Of a stretch of DNA of 64,000 nucleotides, positions 27,432-37,401 are shown piece by piece; the stretch's first letter is position 1; every line of letters starts with the position of its first letter. The notes beneath the pieces were generated by a model, which was not told the origin of the DNA, did not search any database, and was given only the letters and a program-made list of their open reading frames with translations. The position numbers and the translations under genes are program-made. The DNA comes from P52-10 sp041397365 (GTDB taxonomy: Bacteria; Pseudomonadota; Alphaproteobacteria; Rhizobiales; Xanthobacteraceae), in the NCBI GenBank assembly GCA_041397365.1, contig JAWKWT010000001.1:62001-126000 (forward strand), written 5' to 3'.

Positions 27432-28046
27432 ATGGCGGATAGCGTGACAGGCATCGTTCTGGCCGGGGGGCGCGCCGAACGGCTGGGGGGAGAGGGCAAA
27501 GCCCATCTCGAATGGAGCGGGGCGACGCTGGTGCAGCGGGTGATCGACCGGCTCGGCCCGCAATGCACCCGTCTGATCGTCAATCTGAACGATCCGCTCC
27601 CCGTTCCCGACGGCTTTCCCGTGGTCAGGGATGCGGTGCCTCAATTGGGGCCGCTGGGCGGGATTCTCGCCGGCCTGGAATGGACCGCGCAGCACGCGCC
27701 GGAAGCCACGCTGATGGCTAGCGCGCCGGTTGACGGGCCGTTTCTGCCGCGCGATCTGGTCGAGCGCCTGCACGCCGTCCGCGAGCAAGAGGACGCGACC
27801 ATCGCCTGCGCCACCTCAGGTGGCCGGCAGCACGGCGTCTACGCGCTGTGGCCGGTGTCGCTCGCCGCCGATCTGCGCCGCGCCTTGCTGCAAGAAGACA
27901 TCCGCTCGGTGAACCGCTATCTCGCGCGGCACCGGGTCGCGCGCCATGAGTGGCCGACCGCTCCCGCCGATCCGTTCTTCAACATCAACACACCGGACGA
28001 TCTCGCCCAGGCGCGCGACATCGCCTCCCGCCATCCCGCGTTCTGA
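27432..28046 (+). CDS. mobA: Molybdenum cofactor guanylyltransferase
   Basis: 204-residue nucleotidyltransferase that transfers GMP to molybdopterin to make MGD. The nucleotide-binding LAGGRAERLGG is at residues 10-20, DPLPVPDGFPVVRDAVP and GPLGGILAGLEW follow, and NTPDDLAQA closes the domain. GGAG before ATG 27432. It starts 176 bp from the tRNA, on the core side of the island, and is followed by tusA. The variant loop GGEGKAHL replaces the more usual GGxDK, but the lysine is kept. Confidence 0.9.
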   Translation: MADSVTGIVLAGGRAERLGGEGKAHLEWSGATLVQRVIDRLGPQCTRLIVNLNDPLPVPDGFPVVRDAVPQLGPLGGILAGLEWTAQHAPEATLMASAPVDGPFLPRDLVERLHAVREQEDATIACATSGGRQHGVYALWPVSLAADLRRALLQEDIRSVNRYLARHRVARHEWPTAPADPFFNINTPDDLAQARDIASRHPAF

Positions 28047-28089
28047 TGATAAGATCGAACGAGTTTTTCAGGCAGGCCAGAGGCTTCCG

Positions 28090-28314
28090 TTGACGGACCT
28101 AAGACTTCAACTCCACGGGCTGAAATGTCCGCTTCCCGTGCTGAAAACGCGCAAGGCCTTGTCGCAGATCGCGGCCGGCAGCCGGGTCATCGTCGAATGC
28201 ACCGATCCTCTGGCCGCCATCGACATCCCGACGCTGGTGGCGCAGCGCGGCGATGTGTTGGAAGACACCTCGCGCGACGGCGAGGTGCTGACGTTTCGAA
28301 TTCGCAAATCCTAG
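28090..28314 (+). CDS. tusA: TusA-family sulfurtransferase
   Basis: 74-residue TusA/SirA-like protein with the CPLPVLKTRKAL signature containing the active-site cysteine near residue 13. No ATG or GTG is available in the open frame; TTG 28090 is preceded by AGAGG at a good distance. Such proteins relay persulfide sulfur, for example to molybdopterin or thiouridine synthesis, which suits its position right behind mobA. Confidence 0.85.
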   Translation: MTDLRLQLHGLKCPLPVLKTRKALSQIAAGSRVIVECTDPLAAIDIPTLVAQRGDVLEDTSRDGEVLTFRIRKS

Positions 28315-28340
28315 AACGCGATCCCGGCTTCACGCTCCAG

Positions 28341-29789
28341 CTAGTTCAGAAGCTGCCGGTGGAGCGGCGCACCGCCGCGCACGATCGCCGGCGACAGCGG
28401 CAAGTCCTCCATCTCCTGCGGCGTCGCCTCCAGCGCCGCGATGAAATCGGCAAACCATTGGTGGATGGTGCGCTGCCTGAGGCGCACCATCATCGCCGCC
28501 CACCGCTCGCGCCGTTCGAGGATCGACATCGAGGAGGCGGTGGCGATCGCCCGTGCCACGGCATCGATATCGTTCGGGTTGACCAGCAGCGCGGCGTCAA
28601 GCTCGCTCGCCGCGCCCGCGAAACGCGAAAGAACCAGCACACCCGGATCGTCGGGATTCTGCGCCGCGACATATTCCTTCGCCACCAGATTCATCCCGTC
28701 ATGCAGCGGCGTGACGATCCCGACCTGCGCGGAGCGATAGAAGCCCGACAGAACGTGCTGGCCGTACCCCTTGTTAAGATAGCGAATCGGCGTCCAGTCC
28801 GCCTCGCCATGCTTACCGTTCACCGTCGTCACCAGCCCGGCAAGCTCCGCCTGCAACTGGCTGTAGGCTTCGATCGCATCGCGCGACGGCGTCGCGATCT
28901 GCAACAGCGAGAGCGTGCGCTTCATCGACGGCATCATCGTCATCAACCTGTCGAAGGCGTTGATGCGGTTCACGAGTCCCTTCGAATAGTCGATACGGTC
29001 GACGCCGATCGCGAGCTTCTCGCCGCGCAGCGACAGGCGCAGCCGCGACACTTCCGGATGCAGCGCGGCCTTGGCCGCTTGCGCCGCGAAGCCGTCGACA
29101 TCGATTCCGATCGGGAAAGCGGCGAGGCGCGTGACGCCGAATCGCGAGATGACGCGGCCGTCCTCGACGACAAGTTTCAACTCCTCGCGGAGGTAGTCGA
29201 TGAAATGCCCGCAATCATCCTCGGTCTGGAAGCCGACCACGTCGTAAGCGAGCATCGCTTCGATCAGTTCGCGATGATGCGGAATACCGACGGCGATGGT
29301 GCGCGCGGGCCATGGCGTGTGCAGAAAAAATCCGACGGGCTGCGTGACGCCGCGCTTGCGCAACTCTTCGCCCAACTCGAGAAAATGATAGTCCTGCACC
29401 CAGAACGACGTTCCGGGCTTATGAAAGCGGAGCAGCGCCTGCGCCATGAAAGAATTGATGCGGCGATATGAGCGATAGTCGTCATCGCAGACGCGAATGA
29501 GATCGCTGCGCGAATGCAGCGCAGGCCACAGCGCCGAGTTCGAGAAGCCGGCATAGAAGCCGCCGTAATCCGCGGCTGGCAAATCAAGCAGCGCCAATTG
29601 TCCGGCGCCAACCTGCTGCACTTCGATGTTCATGTATCCCCGCGAACCGGGATCAAGCTGCCCACTCGATCCGATCCACACCGCGCCTGATTTCTCGACG
29701 ACAGGAAGCAGCGCCGCCGCGAGACCGCCTGTCATCGGCTCGTTAGCGGAGGCGCGCGCGACGCGATTTGAGACTACGACAAGAGTCAC
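28341..29789 (-). CDS. otsA: Trehalose-6-phosphate synthase
   Basis: GT20 glycosyltransferase joining UDP-glucose and glucose-6-phosphate. Family motifs: VVVSNRVAR at the N-terminus, FWVQDYHFLELGEELR, GFFLHTPWP, IGVDRIDYSKGL and PLHDGMNLVAKEYVA. The frame extends to 29927, but homology begins at VTLVVVSNR, so GTG 29789 is preferred; the start is uncertain. It is the third gene of a transporter-otsB-otsA run, separated from otsB by about 175 bp. Confidence 0.92.
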   Translation of the reverse strand: MTLVVVSNRVARASANEPMTGGLAAALLPVVEKSGAVWIGSSGQLDPGSRGYMNIEVQQVGAGQLALLDLPAADYGGFYAGFSNSALWPALHSRSDLIRVCDDDYRSYRRINSFMAQALLRFHKPGTSFWVQDYHFLELGEELRKRGVTQPVGFFLHTPWPARTIAVGIPHHRELIEAMLAYDVVGFQTEDDCGHFIDYLREELKLVVEDGRVISRFGVTRLAAFPIGIDVDGFAAQAAKAALHPEVSRLRLSLRGEKLAIGVDRIDYSKGLVNRINAFDRLMTMMPSMKRTLSLLQIATPSRDAIEAYSQLQAELAGLVTTVNGKHGEADWTPIRYLNKGYGQHVLSGFYRSAQVGIVTPLHDGMNLVAKEYVAAQNPDDPGVLVLSRFAGAASELDAALLVNPNDIDAVARAIATASSMSILERRERWAAMMVRLRQRTIHQWFADFIAALEATPQEMEDLPLSPAIVRGGAPLHRQLLN

Positions 29790-29964
29790 ACCATCATCCC
29801 CATAAGTCCCCAGACTCGGCTGACAAATAAACGGTTGTTCATGAATATGGTTCCTATGTGTTGCATCGGCAAGAAATTGTGATGAGGAACAACGGAACAA
29901 AAGTTCCGTACAGTTCCGTGCCAACACTTGCCGTGCCGCGAATAATCCCGATGGCGGAGGCGTT

Positions 29965-30777
29965 TCAGGCGCGTGACGAGTCGGCGATCATTCGCGCGAG
30001 CCAGAGGCGCACATCATGCGGTGAGTCAAAATGACCCGCCACGCCCTGCGCCTTCCGTCCGACAGAGTACGCAAGGCCGTTGATGTCCGGCATGATTCCG
30101 AACACGGTTTCATCCGTGACGTCATCGCCGAGAAAAATCGGATAGCGTCCGGCGAACGGCGGATGAGCCATCAGTTCACGCACGGCCGTCGCTTTGGAAA
30201 AGCCCTCGTGCTTGATCTCGACCACGAATTTTCCCGCGAGCACCTCGATCGGCGCTTCGGGAAGGTCGGCCCTGATCGCGGCGACCGCATCGTAGATATG
30301 ACGCTGCATCGACGGCGCGAGGCGGTAATGCAGCGCGACCGAATAGCCCTTGTCCTCGACGAGAATTCCAGGATCGGCCTTGGCGATCGCGATGAACCGC
30401 GCCTTGAGATGCTTGTCCATCGGCAGCACCGAGGCCGCGGATACATCGCTGTCCGGGCGCAGCCGCATTTCCGCGCCGTGGCCACCGACCGCCGGCAGCT
30501 TGAACGGGGCGAAGATCGAATCGATGTCGGAGACCATGCGGCCGCTGACCAGCGCAAGCGCACCCGACGTCAGCTTCAGGAGTTGCGCGAGGTGTTCCGG
30601 CAATTCGCGCGGGACGTGAATCGCTTCCGGCGTCGGCGCGAGATCGATCAGCGTGCCGTCGACATCCAGAAGCAGCGCGCATCGGTCCAGATGCGGCGCG
30701 ATCGCACCGGGCACCGGCACCGCGCCTTTTTTTCGAGCATCCGCACGTTCGAAATCTGTCGTATCATCCATCGTCAT
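29965..30777 (-). CDS. otsB: Trehalose-6-phosphate phosphatase
   Basis: 270-residue HAD-superfamily phosphatase that releases trehalose. Motif I is LLLDVDGTLID (about 35-45), motif II region LALVSGR, and motif IV GDDVTDE. The ATG at 30777 directly follows the TAA of the MFS gene, so the two are co-transcribed. Together with otsA it gives the OtsAB osmoprotection pathway in the cytoplasm. Confidence 0.93.
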   Translation of the reverse strand: MTMDDTTDFERADARKKGAVPVPGAIAPHLDRCALLLDVDGTLIDLAPTPEAIHVPRELPEHLAQLLKLTSGALALVSGRMVSDIDSIFAPFKLPAVGGHGAEMRLRPDSDVSAASVLPMDKHLKARFIAIAKADPGILVEDKGYSVALHYRLAPSMQRHIYDAVAAIRADLPEAPIEVLAGKFVVEIKHEGFSKATAVRELMAHPPFAGRYPIFLGDDVTDETVFGIMPDINGLAYSVGRKAQGVAGHFDSPHDVRLWLARMIADSSRA

Positions 30778-32252
30778 TTACTCTATCATCGCCAGTGGTT
30801 TCGCAATATGCTCCAGCGGCGTTCTCTCGCTGGCGATGCAAAGCCGCCAGGCGAGCACGGAGGCGGCGATCATCAGCGCCGAGCCGAGAAGATAGCCACC
30901 GAACACGCTTGTGCGCGAACCGGTATCGATCAGAACGCCGAACAGCGCCGGCCCCGCGATGCCGCCGACGCCGGTGCCGACCGCATAGAATACGGCGATC
31001 GCCAGCGCGCGGATTTCCAGCGGAAAGGTTTCGCTCACCGTGAGATAGGCCGCGCTGGCCGCCGGCGACGCGAAGAAGAAGATGACCATCCAGGCGATGG
31101 TCTGCGTCGTCGCATCGAACACGCCGATCGAGAACAGATAGCCCGAGACCGCCAGCAGGAGTCCGGACAGCGCATAGGTCGATGTAATCATGATGCGGCG
31201 GCCGAGCGTGTCGAACAATCGTCCGAGCAGAAGCGGCCCGAGAAAGTTTCCCGCAGCGAAGGGGAGCAGATACCAGCCGATATGATCGGCCGGAATCCCA
31301 TAGAACTCGCTCAGCACCAGCGCGTAGGTGAAGAAGATCGCGTTGTAGAAAAACGCCTGCGCCGCCATCAGTCCGAGACCGAGAACCGTGCGTCGCGGAT
31401 AGAGCTTCAGCAGCGTGGCCGCGACCTCGCGCAGCGGCGTATGCGTGCGCATTCGCAGGCGGATCGTCGGCAGCGCGGCGGCCGTCTGCGTCACGCCGGC
31501 GCGTCGCTCGATATCGGCGACGATGGCGCGCGCCTCGTCGGGGCGGCCATGGATCATCAACCAGCGCGGGCTTTCCGGAATCCAGAATCGCATCAGGAAG
31601 ATCACAAGCCCCAGTCCCGCGCCCATCAGGAACGCAAGACGCCATCCGAGTTCGGGGTCGACCGTCGCAGGATTGAGCAGAACGATACCGAGCACCGCAC
31701 CGATCGCGGCGCCGATCCAGAAACTTCCGTTGATGACGAGATCCGTCCATCCGCGATAGCGCGCGGAATCAACTCCTGAATGGTGGAGTTGATCGCGGTG
31801 TACTCACCGCCGATGCCCGCGCCGGTGAAGAAGCGGCAGATCGCGAAGCTCAGGAGATTCCAAGACAGCGCCGTCGCCGCGGTCGCGACCAGATACACCG
31901 CCAGCGTCACGAAGAACAATGTCTTGCGGCCGATGCGGTCGGTCAGCCAGCCGAAAAACAGCGCGCCGAGCACCGCGCCCGCGAGATAGGCGCTGCCGGC
32001 GATGCCGATATCGAGATTCGAGAAGCGGAGCGTGGGGCTGTCTTTCAGCGCGCCCGACAAGGAGCCCGCAAGCGTGACTTCGAGTCCGTCGAGAATCCAC
32101 GTCACTCCCAATGCAACGACGACGAGCGTATGAAACCGGCTCCATGGCAGGCGATCCAGCCGCGCGGGCGTGTCGGTGTCCACCGTCCTGGTCCGTGCGG
32201 CATCTTCGGCAGAAACGTCCGGGCCTTTATTCGCATGAGTGGCGACGGTCAT
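30778..32252 (-). pseudogene. MFS transporter, one-base frameshift
   Basis: 12-helix major facilitator of the sugar/metabolite:H+ symporter type. Hallmarks are WLTDRIGRKTLF in the 2-3 loop, FFTGAGIGGEYTAINSTIQEL and, in the second frame, IPESPRWLMIHGRPDEA. The frame breaks at about 31762-31766 where IPaRYRGWTDL would be expected; one G is missing. Corrected length is about 491 residues. ATG 32252 is preferred over 32270 because of AGAGGA. It is placed directly upstream of otsB. The frameshift may be a sequence error, because the rest of the protein is undegraded. Confidence 0.85.
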
Positions 32253-32649
32253 CCGGTCCTCTGTACGCATCGAACCGGACGACGCGAAGCGGACGACGGC
32301 AAGGCTCGATCACATTGATTATCGCGTGAATCGCGAGAGGGTGCGGGAACCCGCGCCACGAATGTCACGTTGCATGACACAAAAACAGACAAGCCCCGGA
32401 ACGCTGTGTTCCGGGCCTCATCGTGCGGGGGTACATCCGCCCCACATTTGGTAACGCATCAAGCAATCCTAGGTTCCATCGTGGCGACCGTAATTTAATA
32501 CCGCCGGTCGCAGGCATCCCGGCAATCCTCCCAAGAGACCCTCAGCCAAAATTCCAATTGAAATGACACAACGGTCGGTGCCACCTTGGAATTAGAAAAC
32601 CTACAAAAGCTGCCCGCTTCGTAGGGACATGATCCTGGGGAGGATTTTC
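32253..32649. promoter_or_regulatory. Divergent promoter region between the transporter and coxS
   Basis: 397-bp non-coding region that should carry the promoters for the transporter-ots operon and the cox cluster. A hairpin CCCGGAAC-gctgt-GTTCCGGG sits at 32395-32415, without a following T run. No clear -24/-12 or -35/-10 pair was identified. Confidence 0.4.
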
Positions 32650-33135
<486 letters not shown>

Positions 33136-33220
33136 TCCGCGGTTTTTTCGATCCGAATATTTTCCGAAACTGCGTCCGCTGCCGCGCCCTGCGCGAGCGG
33201 GCATCGAGGGAGAGACCGAC

Positions 33221-35566
33221 ATGGGCATGGAAGGCATCGGCGCCAGCGTTGCGCGTAAGGAAGACAAGCGTTTCATCACCGGCAAAGGCCGCTACACCGA
33301 CGACATCCGCCCGCACGGCATGACCTATGCGAGCTTCGTTCGCAGCCCGCATGCCCACGCGAAGGTAGCGAGCATCGACACATCGGAAGCGATGAAGATG
33401 CCGGGCGTAGTCGCCGTGTTGACCGGGCAGGAACTGGTCGACGACAAGATCGGCAATCTCATCTGCGGATGGATGGTGCATTCAAAGGACGGCTCGGCCA
33501 TGAAGATGGGCGCGTGGCCGGCGATGGCGCCGGAAATCGTCCGCTTCGTCGGCCAGGCCGTCGCCGTGGTGATCGCCGAGAGCCGCAACGGCGCGCGCGA
33601 CGCGGCCGAAAAGGTCGAGGTCGCTTACGAGGAGCTGCCGGCGGTGCCGGACATCCGCGCGGCGATCGCGGACGGCGCGCCGCAGCTGCATCCGGAAGCG
33701 CCGGGCAACATCGTCTATGACTGGGCGCTCGGTGACGAGGCCGCGACCAACGCGGCGTTCGCCAAGGCCGCCAATGTCGTGGAGATCGAACTCACCAACA
33801 ATCGCCTGGTGCCGAATGCGATGGAGCCGCGCTCGGCGGTCGCGAGCTATGACGAGGCCGAGGAGCATTTCACGCTCTACACCACCTCGCAGAATCCGCA
33901 TGTCGCGCGGCTGGTGCTGTCGGCGTTCTACAACATCGCGCCGGAGAACAAGCTGCGCGTGATCGCGCCCGATGTCGGCGGCGGCTTCGGCTCGAAGATT
34001 TTCATCTATCCGGAGGAGATGGTGGCGCTGTGGGCCTCGAAGAAGGTCAACCGTCCGGTGAAATGGACCGCCGACCGCACCGAGGCGTTCCTGACGGACG
34101 CACATGGCCGCGATCATCTGTCGAAAGCGGAAATGGCCTTCGACAAGGACAACAAAATGATCGGCCTGCGGGTGAAAACGCACGCCAATTTCGGCGCGTA
34201 TATGTCGCTGTTCTCGTCGTCAGTGCCGACTTATCTGTATGCGACGCTGCTGTCCGGCCAATACAACATTCCGAACATCTATGCCGAGGTGATCGGCATC
34301 TACACCAACACGACGCCGGTGGACGCCTATCGCGGCGCGGGCCGTCCCGAGGCGAGCTTCCTTCTGGAGCGGCTGGTGGAGACGGCGGCACGAAAACTCA
34401 AACTCGATCCGACCGAATTGCGCCGGAAGAATTTCATCACATCCTTCCCGCATCAGACGCCGGTCATCATGGCCTATGACACCGGCGACTTTCACGCGTC
34501 GCTCGACGCGGCGCTGAAGGCGATCGACTATGCCGGCTTCGCCGCGCGCAAGGAGGCGTCGCAGAAGGCCGGAAAGCTGCGCGGCATCGGCCTGTCCTGC
34601 TACATCGAGGCGTGCGGCATCGCGCCGTCGAAGGCGGTCGGCAGCCTCGGCGCGGGCGTCGGTCTTTGGGAATCGGCCGAGGTGCGCGTCAATCCCGTTG
34701 GCACCATCGAGGTGCTCACCGGCTCGCACAGTCACGGACAGGGCCACGAAACCACCTTCGCGCAGGTCGTCGCCGACCGGCTCGGCATTCCGCTCGATCA
34801 GGTGTCGATCGTCCATGGCGACACCGACAAGGTGCAGTTCGGCATGGGCACCTATGGCTCGCGCTCGGCCGCGGTCGGCATCTCGGCGATCGTGAAGGCG
34901 CTGGAGAAGGTCGAGGCAAAGGCGAAGAAAATCGTCTCGCACCAGCTCGAAGCGTCCGAGGACGACATCGTCATCGAGAACGGCAACTTCAAGGTCGCCG
35001 GCACCGACAAGGTGATGGCGCTCGCCAATGTCGCGCTCGCCGCCTACACCGCGCACAATCTGCCGCCCGGCATGGAGCCCGGCCTGAAGGAAGGCGCGTT
35101 CTACGATCCGACCAACTTCACCTTCCCGGCCGGCGCTTACATCTGCGAGGTGGAGGTCGACCCCGGCACCGGCAAGACCGAGTTCGTGAACTTCGTCGCG
35201 GCCGACGATTTCGGCCGGCTCATCAACCCGATGATCGTCGAAGGGCAAGTGCATGGCGGCCTCGCCCAGGGCATCGGCCAGGCGCTGCTCGAAGGCGCGG
35301 TCTATGACGAGAACGGACAGCTCGTGACCGCCTCATTCATGGACTATGCGATGCCGCGCGCGGAAGACCTGCCGTCGTTCAAGCTGTCGCATACGACGAC
35401 GCTGTGTCCGGGCAATCCGCTCGGCGTGAAGGGCTGCGGCGAGGCCGGCGCGATCGGCGCGTCGGCGGCGGTCATCAACGCCATCACCAACGCGATCGGC
35501 CACGAAAAGATCGAGATGCCCGCCACGCCGGCCCGCGTCTGGAACGCGATCCACGGCAACGCCTGA
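33221..35566 (+). CDS. coxL: Molybdenum hydroxylase large subunit, form II CoxL-like
   Basis: 781-residue Mo-pterin catalytic subunit. ATG 33221 follows GGGAGAG, and the family N-terminus (GIGASVARKEDKRFITGKG) begins here. Motifs include GGGFGSKIF and a C-terminal GCGEAGAIG. The active-site loop is AYRGAGR (residues 369-375), the form II signature, not the AYRCSFR of proven CO dehydrogenases. The S-L-M gene order also fits form II. The substrate is therefore open; CO oxidation should not be assumed. Confidence 0.92.
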   Translation: MGMEGIGASVARKEDKRFITGKGRYTDDIRPHGMTYASFVRSPHAHAKVASIDTSEAMKMPGVVAVLTGQELVDDKIGNLICGWMVHSKDGSAMKMGAWPAMAPEIVRFVGQAVAVVIAESRNGARDAAEKVEVAYEELPAVPDIRAAIADGAPQLHPEAPGNIVYDWALGDEAATNAAFAKAANVVEIELTNNRLVPNAMEPRSAVASYDEAEEHFTLYTTSQNPHVARLVLSAFYNIAPENKLRVIAPDVGGGFGSKIFIYPEEMVALWASKKVNRPVKWTADRTEAFLTDAHGRDHLSKAEMAFDKDNKMIGLRVKTHANFGAYMSLFSSSVPTYLYATLLSGQYNIPNIYAEVIGIYTNTTPVDAYRGAGRPEASFLLERLVETAARKLKLDPTELRRKNFITSFPHQTPVIMAYDTGDFHASLDAALKAIDYAGFAARKEASQKAGKLRGIGLSCYIEACGIAPSKAVGSLGAGVGLWESAEVRVNPVGTIEVLTGSHSHGQGHETTFAQVVADRLGIPLDQVSIVHGDTDKVQFGMGTYGSRSAAVGISAIVKALEKVEAKAKKIVSHQLEASEDDIVIENGNFKVAGTDKVMALANVALAAYTAHNLPPGMEPGLKEGAFYDPTNFTFPAGAYICEVEVDPGTGKTEFVNFVAADDFGRLINPMIVEGQVHGGLAQGIGQALLEGAVYDENGQLVTASFMDYAMPRAEDLPSFKLSHTTTLCPGNPLGVKGCGEAGAIGASAAVINAITNAIGHEKIEMPATPARVWNAIHGNA

Positions 35567-35577
35567 GGAGAACGATC

Positions 35578-36378
35578 ATGTACGCGACCACCTATCATCG
35601 TCCCGCCAGCGTCGAGGAAGCCGCAGCTTTGTTCGCCAAGGGCACGGAGTCGAAATATCTCGCCGGCGGCCACACGCTGCTGCCGGTAATGAAGCAGCGC
35701 CTCGCCGCCCCCTCCGACGTGATCGACATCGCGCGGATTCCCGGCCTCGCCGGCATCGAGGCATCCGGCGATACGCTCACCATCAAGGCCGCGACCACCT
35801 ATTACAACATCATGCGCAACGCGCAGGTGCAGAAGGCGGTCCCCGCGCTGGTGCATCTGACCTCCGTGCTCGGCGATCCGGCCGTGCGCTATCGCGGCAC
35901 CATCGGCGGCTCGATCGCCAACAACGATCCCGCCGCCGATTATCCGGCCGCGGTGCTGGCGCTGAACGCGAGCATCAAAACGAACAAGCGAACGATCGCG
36001 GCCGACGATTTCTTCAAGGGTCTTTTCACCACCGCGCTTGAGGATGGCGAGATCATCACCGCCATCTCGTTTCCCGTGCCCGCGAAAGCCGGCTACGCGA
36101 AATTCCGTCATCCGGCATCGCGCTTCGCGCTGACCGGCGTGTTCGTGGCGAAGACCCGATCCGGAGATGTGCGGGTGGCTGCGACCGGCGCGTCGCAGGA
36201 CGGCGTGATGCGCGTGCCGCATTTCGAACAGGCGCTGACGGCGAACTGGTCGCCGTCCGCGCTGGACGGCATCCAGGTTTCCGCCGACGGGATGATGGCG
36301 GATATCCACGGCTCGGCCGCCTATCGCGCCAATCTCGTCAAGGTGATGGCGCAGCGCGCGGTCGAAGCCGCCGGCTGA
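35578..36378 (+). CDS. coxM: Molybdenum hydroxylase FAD subunit (CoxM-like)
   Basis: 266-residue FAD-binding subunit. Flavin motifs AGGHTLLPVMK (about 33-43) and TIGGSIANNDPAADYP (about 109-124) are clear. ATG 35578 has AGGAG upstream and is 11 bp after the coxL stop. Completes the three-subunit hydroxylase of the cytoplasm or inner membrane face. Confidence 0.92.
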   Translation: MYATTYHRPASVEEAAALFAKGTESKYLAGGHTLLPVMKQRLAAPSDVIDIARIPGLAGIEASGDTLTIKAATTYYNIMRNAQVQKAVPALVHLTSVLGDPAVRYRGTIGGSIANNDPAADYPAAVLALNASIKTNKRTIAADDFFKGLFTTALEDGEIITAISFPVPAKAGYAKFRHPASRFALTGVFVAKTRSGDVRVAATGASQDGVMRVPHFEQALTANWSPSALDGIQVSADGMMADIHGSAAYRANLVKVMAQRAVEAAG

Positions 36379-36531
36379 CGCGCCGCCGCGCGCGCACGCC
36401 ATTCGCCTCTCATGCACGGCGCGCGTTCCGTGCATGCCGCGCATTCGGCTGCGCCGAAACCGCTCCCTCGCCTCGCCACATAAAGTGTGCCAGCATGCGC
36501 GTCGAACAAAGCCATCAGGGAGCGAACGCGC

Positions 36532-37341
36532 ATGTTTACGGAAGTGGACTACAAGACCGACGGCCACGTCGCCATCGTCACGCTGAACCGGCCCGAAAGC
36601 CTGAACGCCTGGACCTCGGTGATGGGCAAGGAGGTGCGGCAGGCGATGCGCAAGGCGACCGACGACGACAATGTCCGCGTCATCGTGCTGACTGGAGCCG
36701 GCCGCGGCTTCTGCGCCGGCGCGGACATGAAGCGGCTGTCGAACATCTCCAGCGCCGGCAGGCTGGAGGAAGCGCCTCCCGCGCCGTTCGACCCCAATTC
36801 GCGCAAGGATTTCCAGCGCACCAACACCTACTTTCCGGCCGTGCCGAAACCGATCATCGCCGCGATCAACGGCCCCTGCGCCGGCCTCGGCCTCTGCTTC
36901 GCGCTGTTCTGCGACATGCGGTTCGCCTCGCGCGACGCATCCTTCACCACCGCCTTCGCACGGCGCGGGTTGATCGCCGAACACGGCATGAGCTGGACGC
37001 TGCCGCGCCTGATCGGTCATGCCGCGGCGTCGGACCTCTTGCTGTCCGGCCGCAAATTCATGGCGCCGGAGGCGCTCGAACTCGGCATGGTCAACCGCCT
37101 CTATCCGGCCGACGAACTAATGAGCGCGACGCTCGCTTACGCGAAGGAGCTGAGCGAGCTGTCGTCGCCGCGTTCGCTCGGCGTCATCAAACGGCAGCTC
37201 TGGGCGACGCAGATGCAGTCCCTCGACGAGGCCATGGACCTCGCCGATCACGAAATGGCGCTGAGTCTGGCCAGCGACGATTTCAAGGAAGGCGTCCGCC
37301 ACTTCGTCGAAAAGCGCGCGCCGGCTTTCACGGGGCGGTGA
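36532..37341 (+). CDS. Enoyl-CoA hydratase/isomerase family protein
   Basis: 269-residue crotonase-fold protein. AIVTLNRPESLNAW starts the fold, GRGFCAGADMKRLS forms the oxyanion-hole loop, and NGPCAGLGLCFALFCDMRFAS is followed by GLIAEHGMSWTLPRLIG. AGGGAG precedes ATG 36532. It lies 153 bp after coxM on the same strand and may or may not be co-transcribed. It probably hydrates an enoyl-CoA; the exact substrate cannot be read from the sequence. Confidence 0.9.
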   Translation: MFTEVDYKTDGHVAIVTLNRPESLNAWTSVMGKEVRQAMRKATDDDNVRVIVLTGAGRGFCAGADMKRLSNISSAGRLEEAPPAPFDPNSRKDFQRTNTYFPAVPKPIIAAINGPCAGLGLCFALFCDMRFASRDASFTTAFARRGLIAEHGMSWTLPRLIGHAAASDLLLSGRKFMAPEALELGMVNRLYPADELMSATLAYAKELSELSSPRSLGVIKRQLWATQMQSLDEAMDLADHEMALSLASDDFKEGVRHFVEKRAPAFTGR

Positions 37342-37361
37342 AGCGGCGCTTCCAGAATGCC

Positions 37362-37389
37362 GAATGGCCGGGATGCATCCCGGCCATTC
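37362..37389. terminator. Bidirectional terminator, perfect palindrome
   Basis: GAATGGCCGGGATG followed by its exact reverse complement CATCCCGGCCATTC, then GTTTT. It lies between the convergent enoyl-CoA hydratase and acyl-CoA dehydrogenase genes. Confidence 0.8.
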
Positions 37390-37401
37390 GTTTTGCCGCG
37401 C

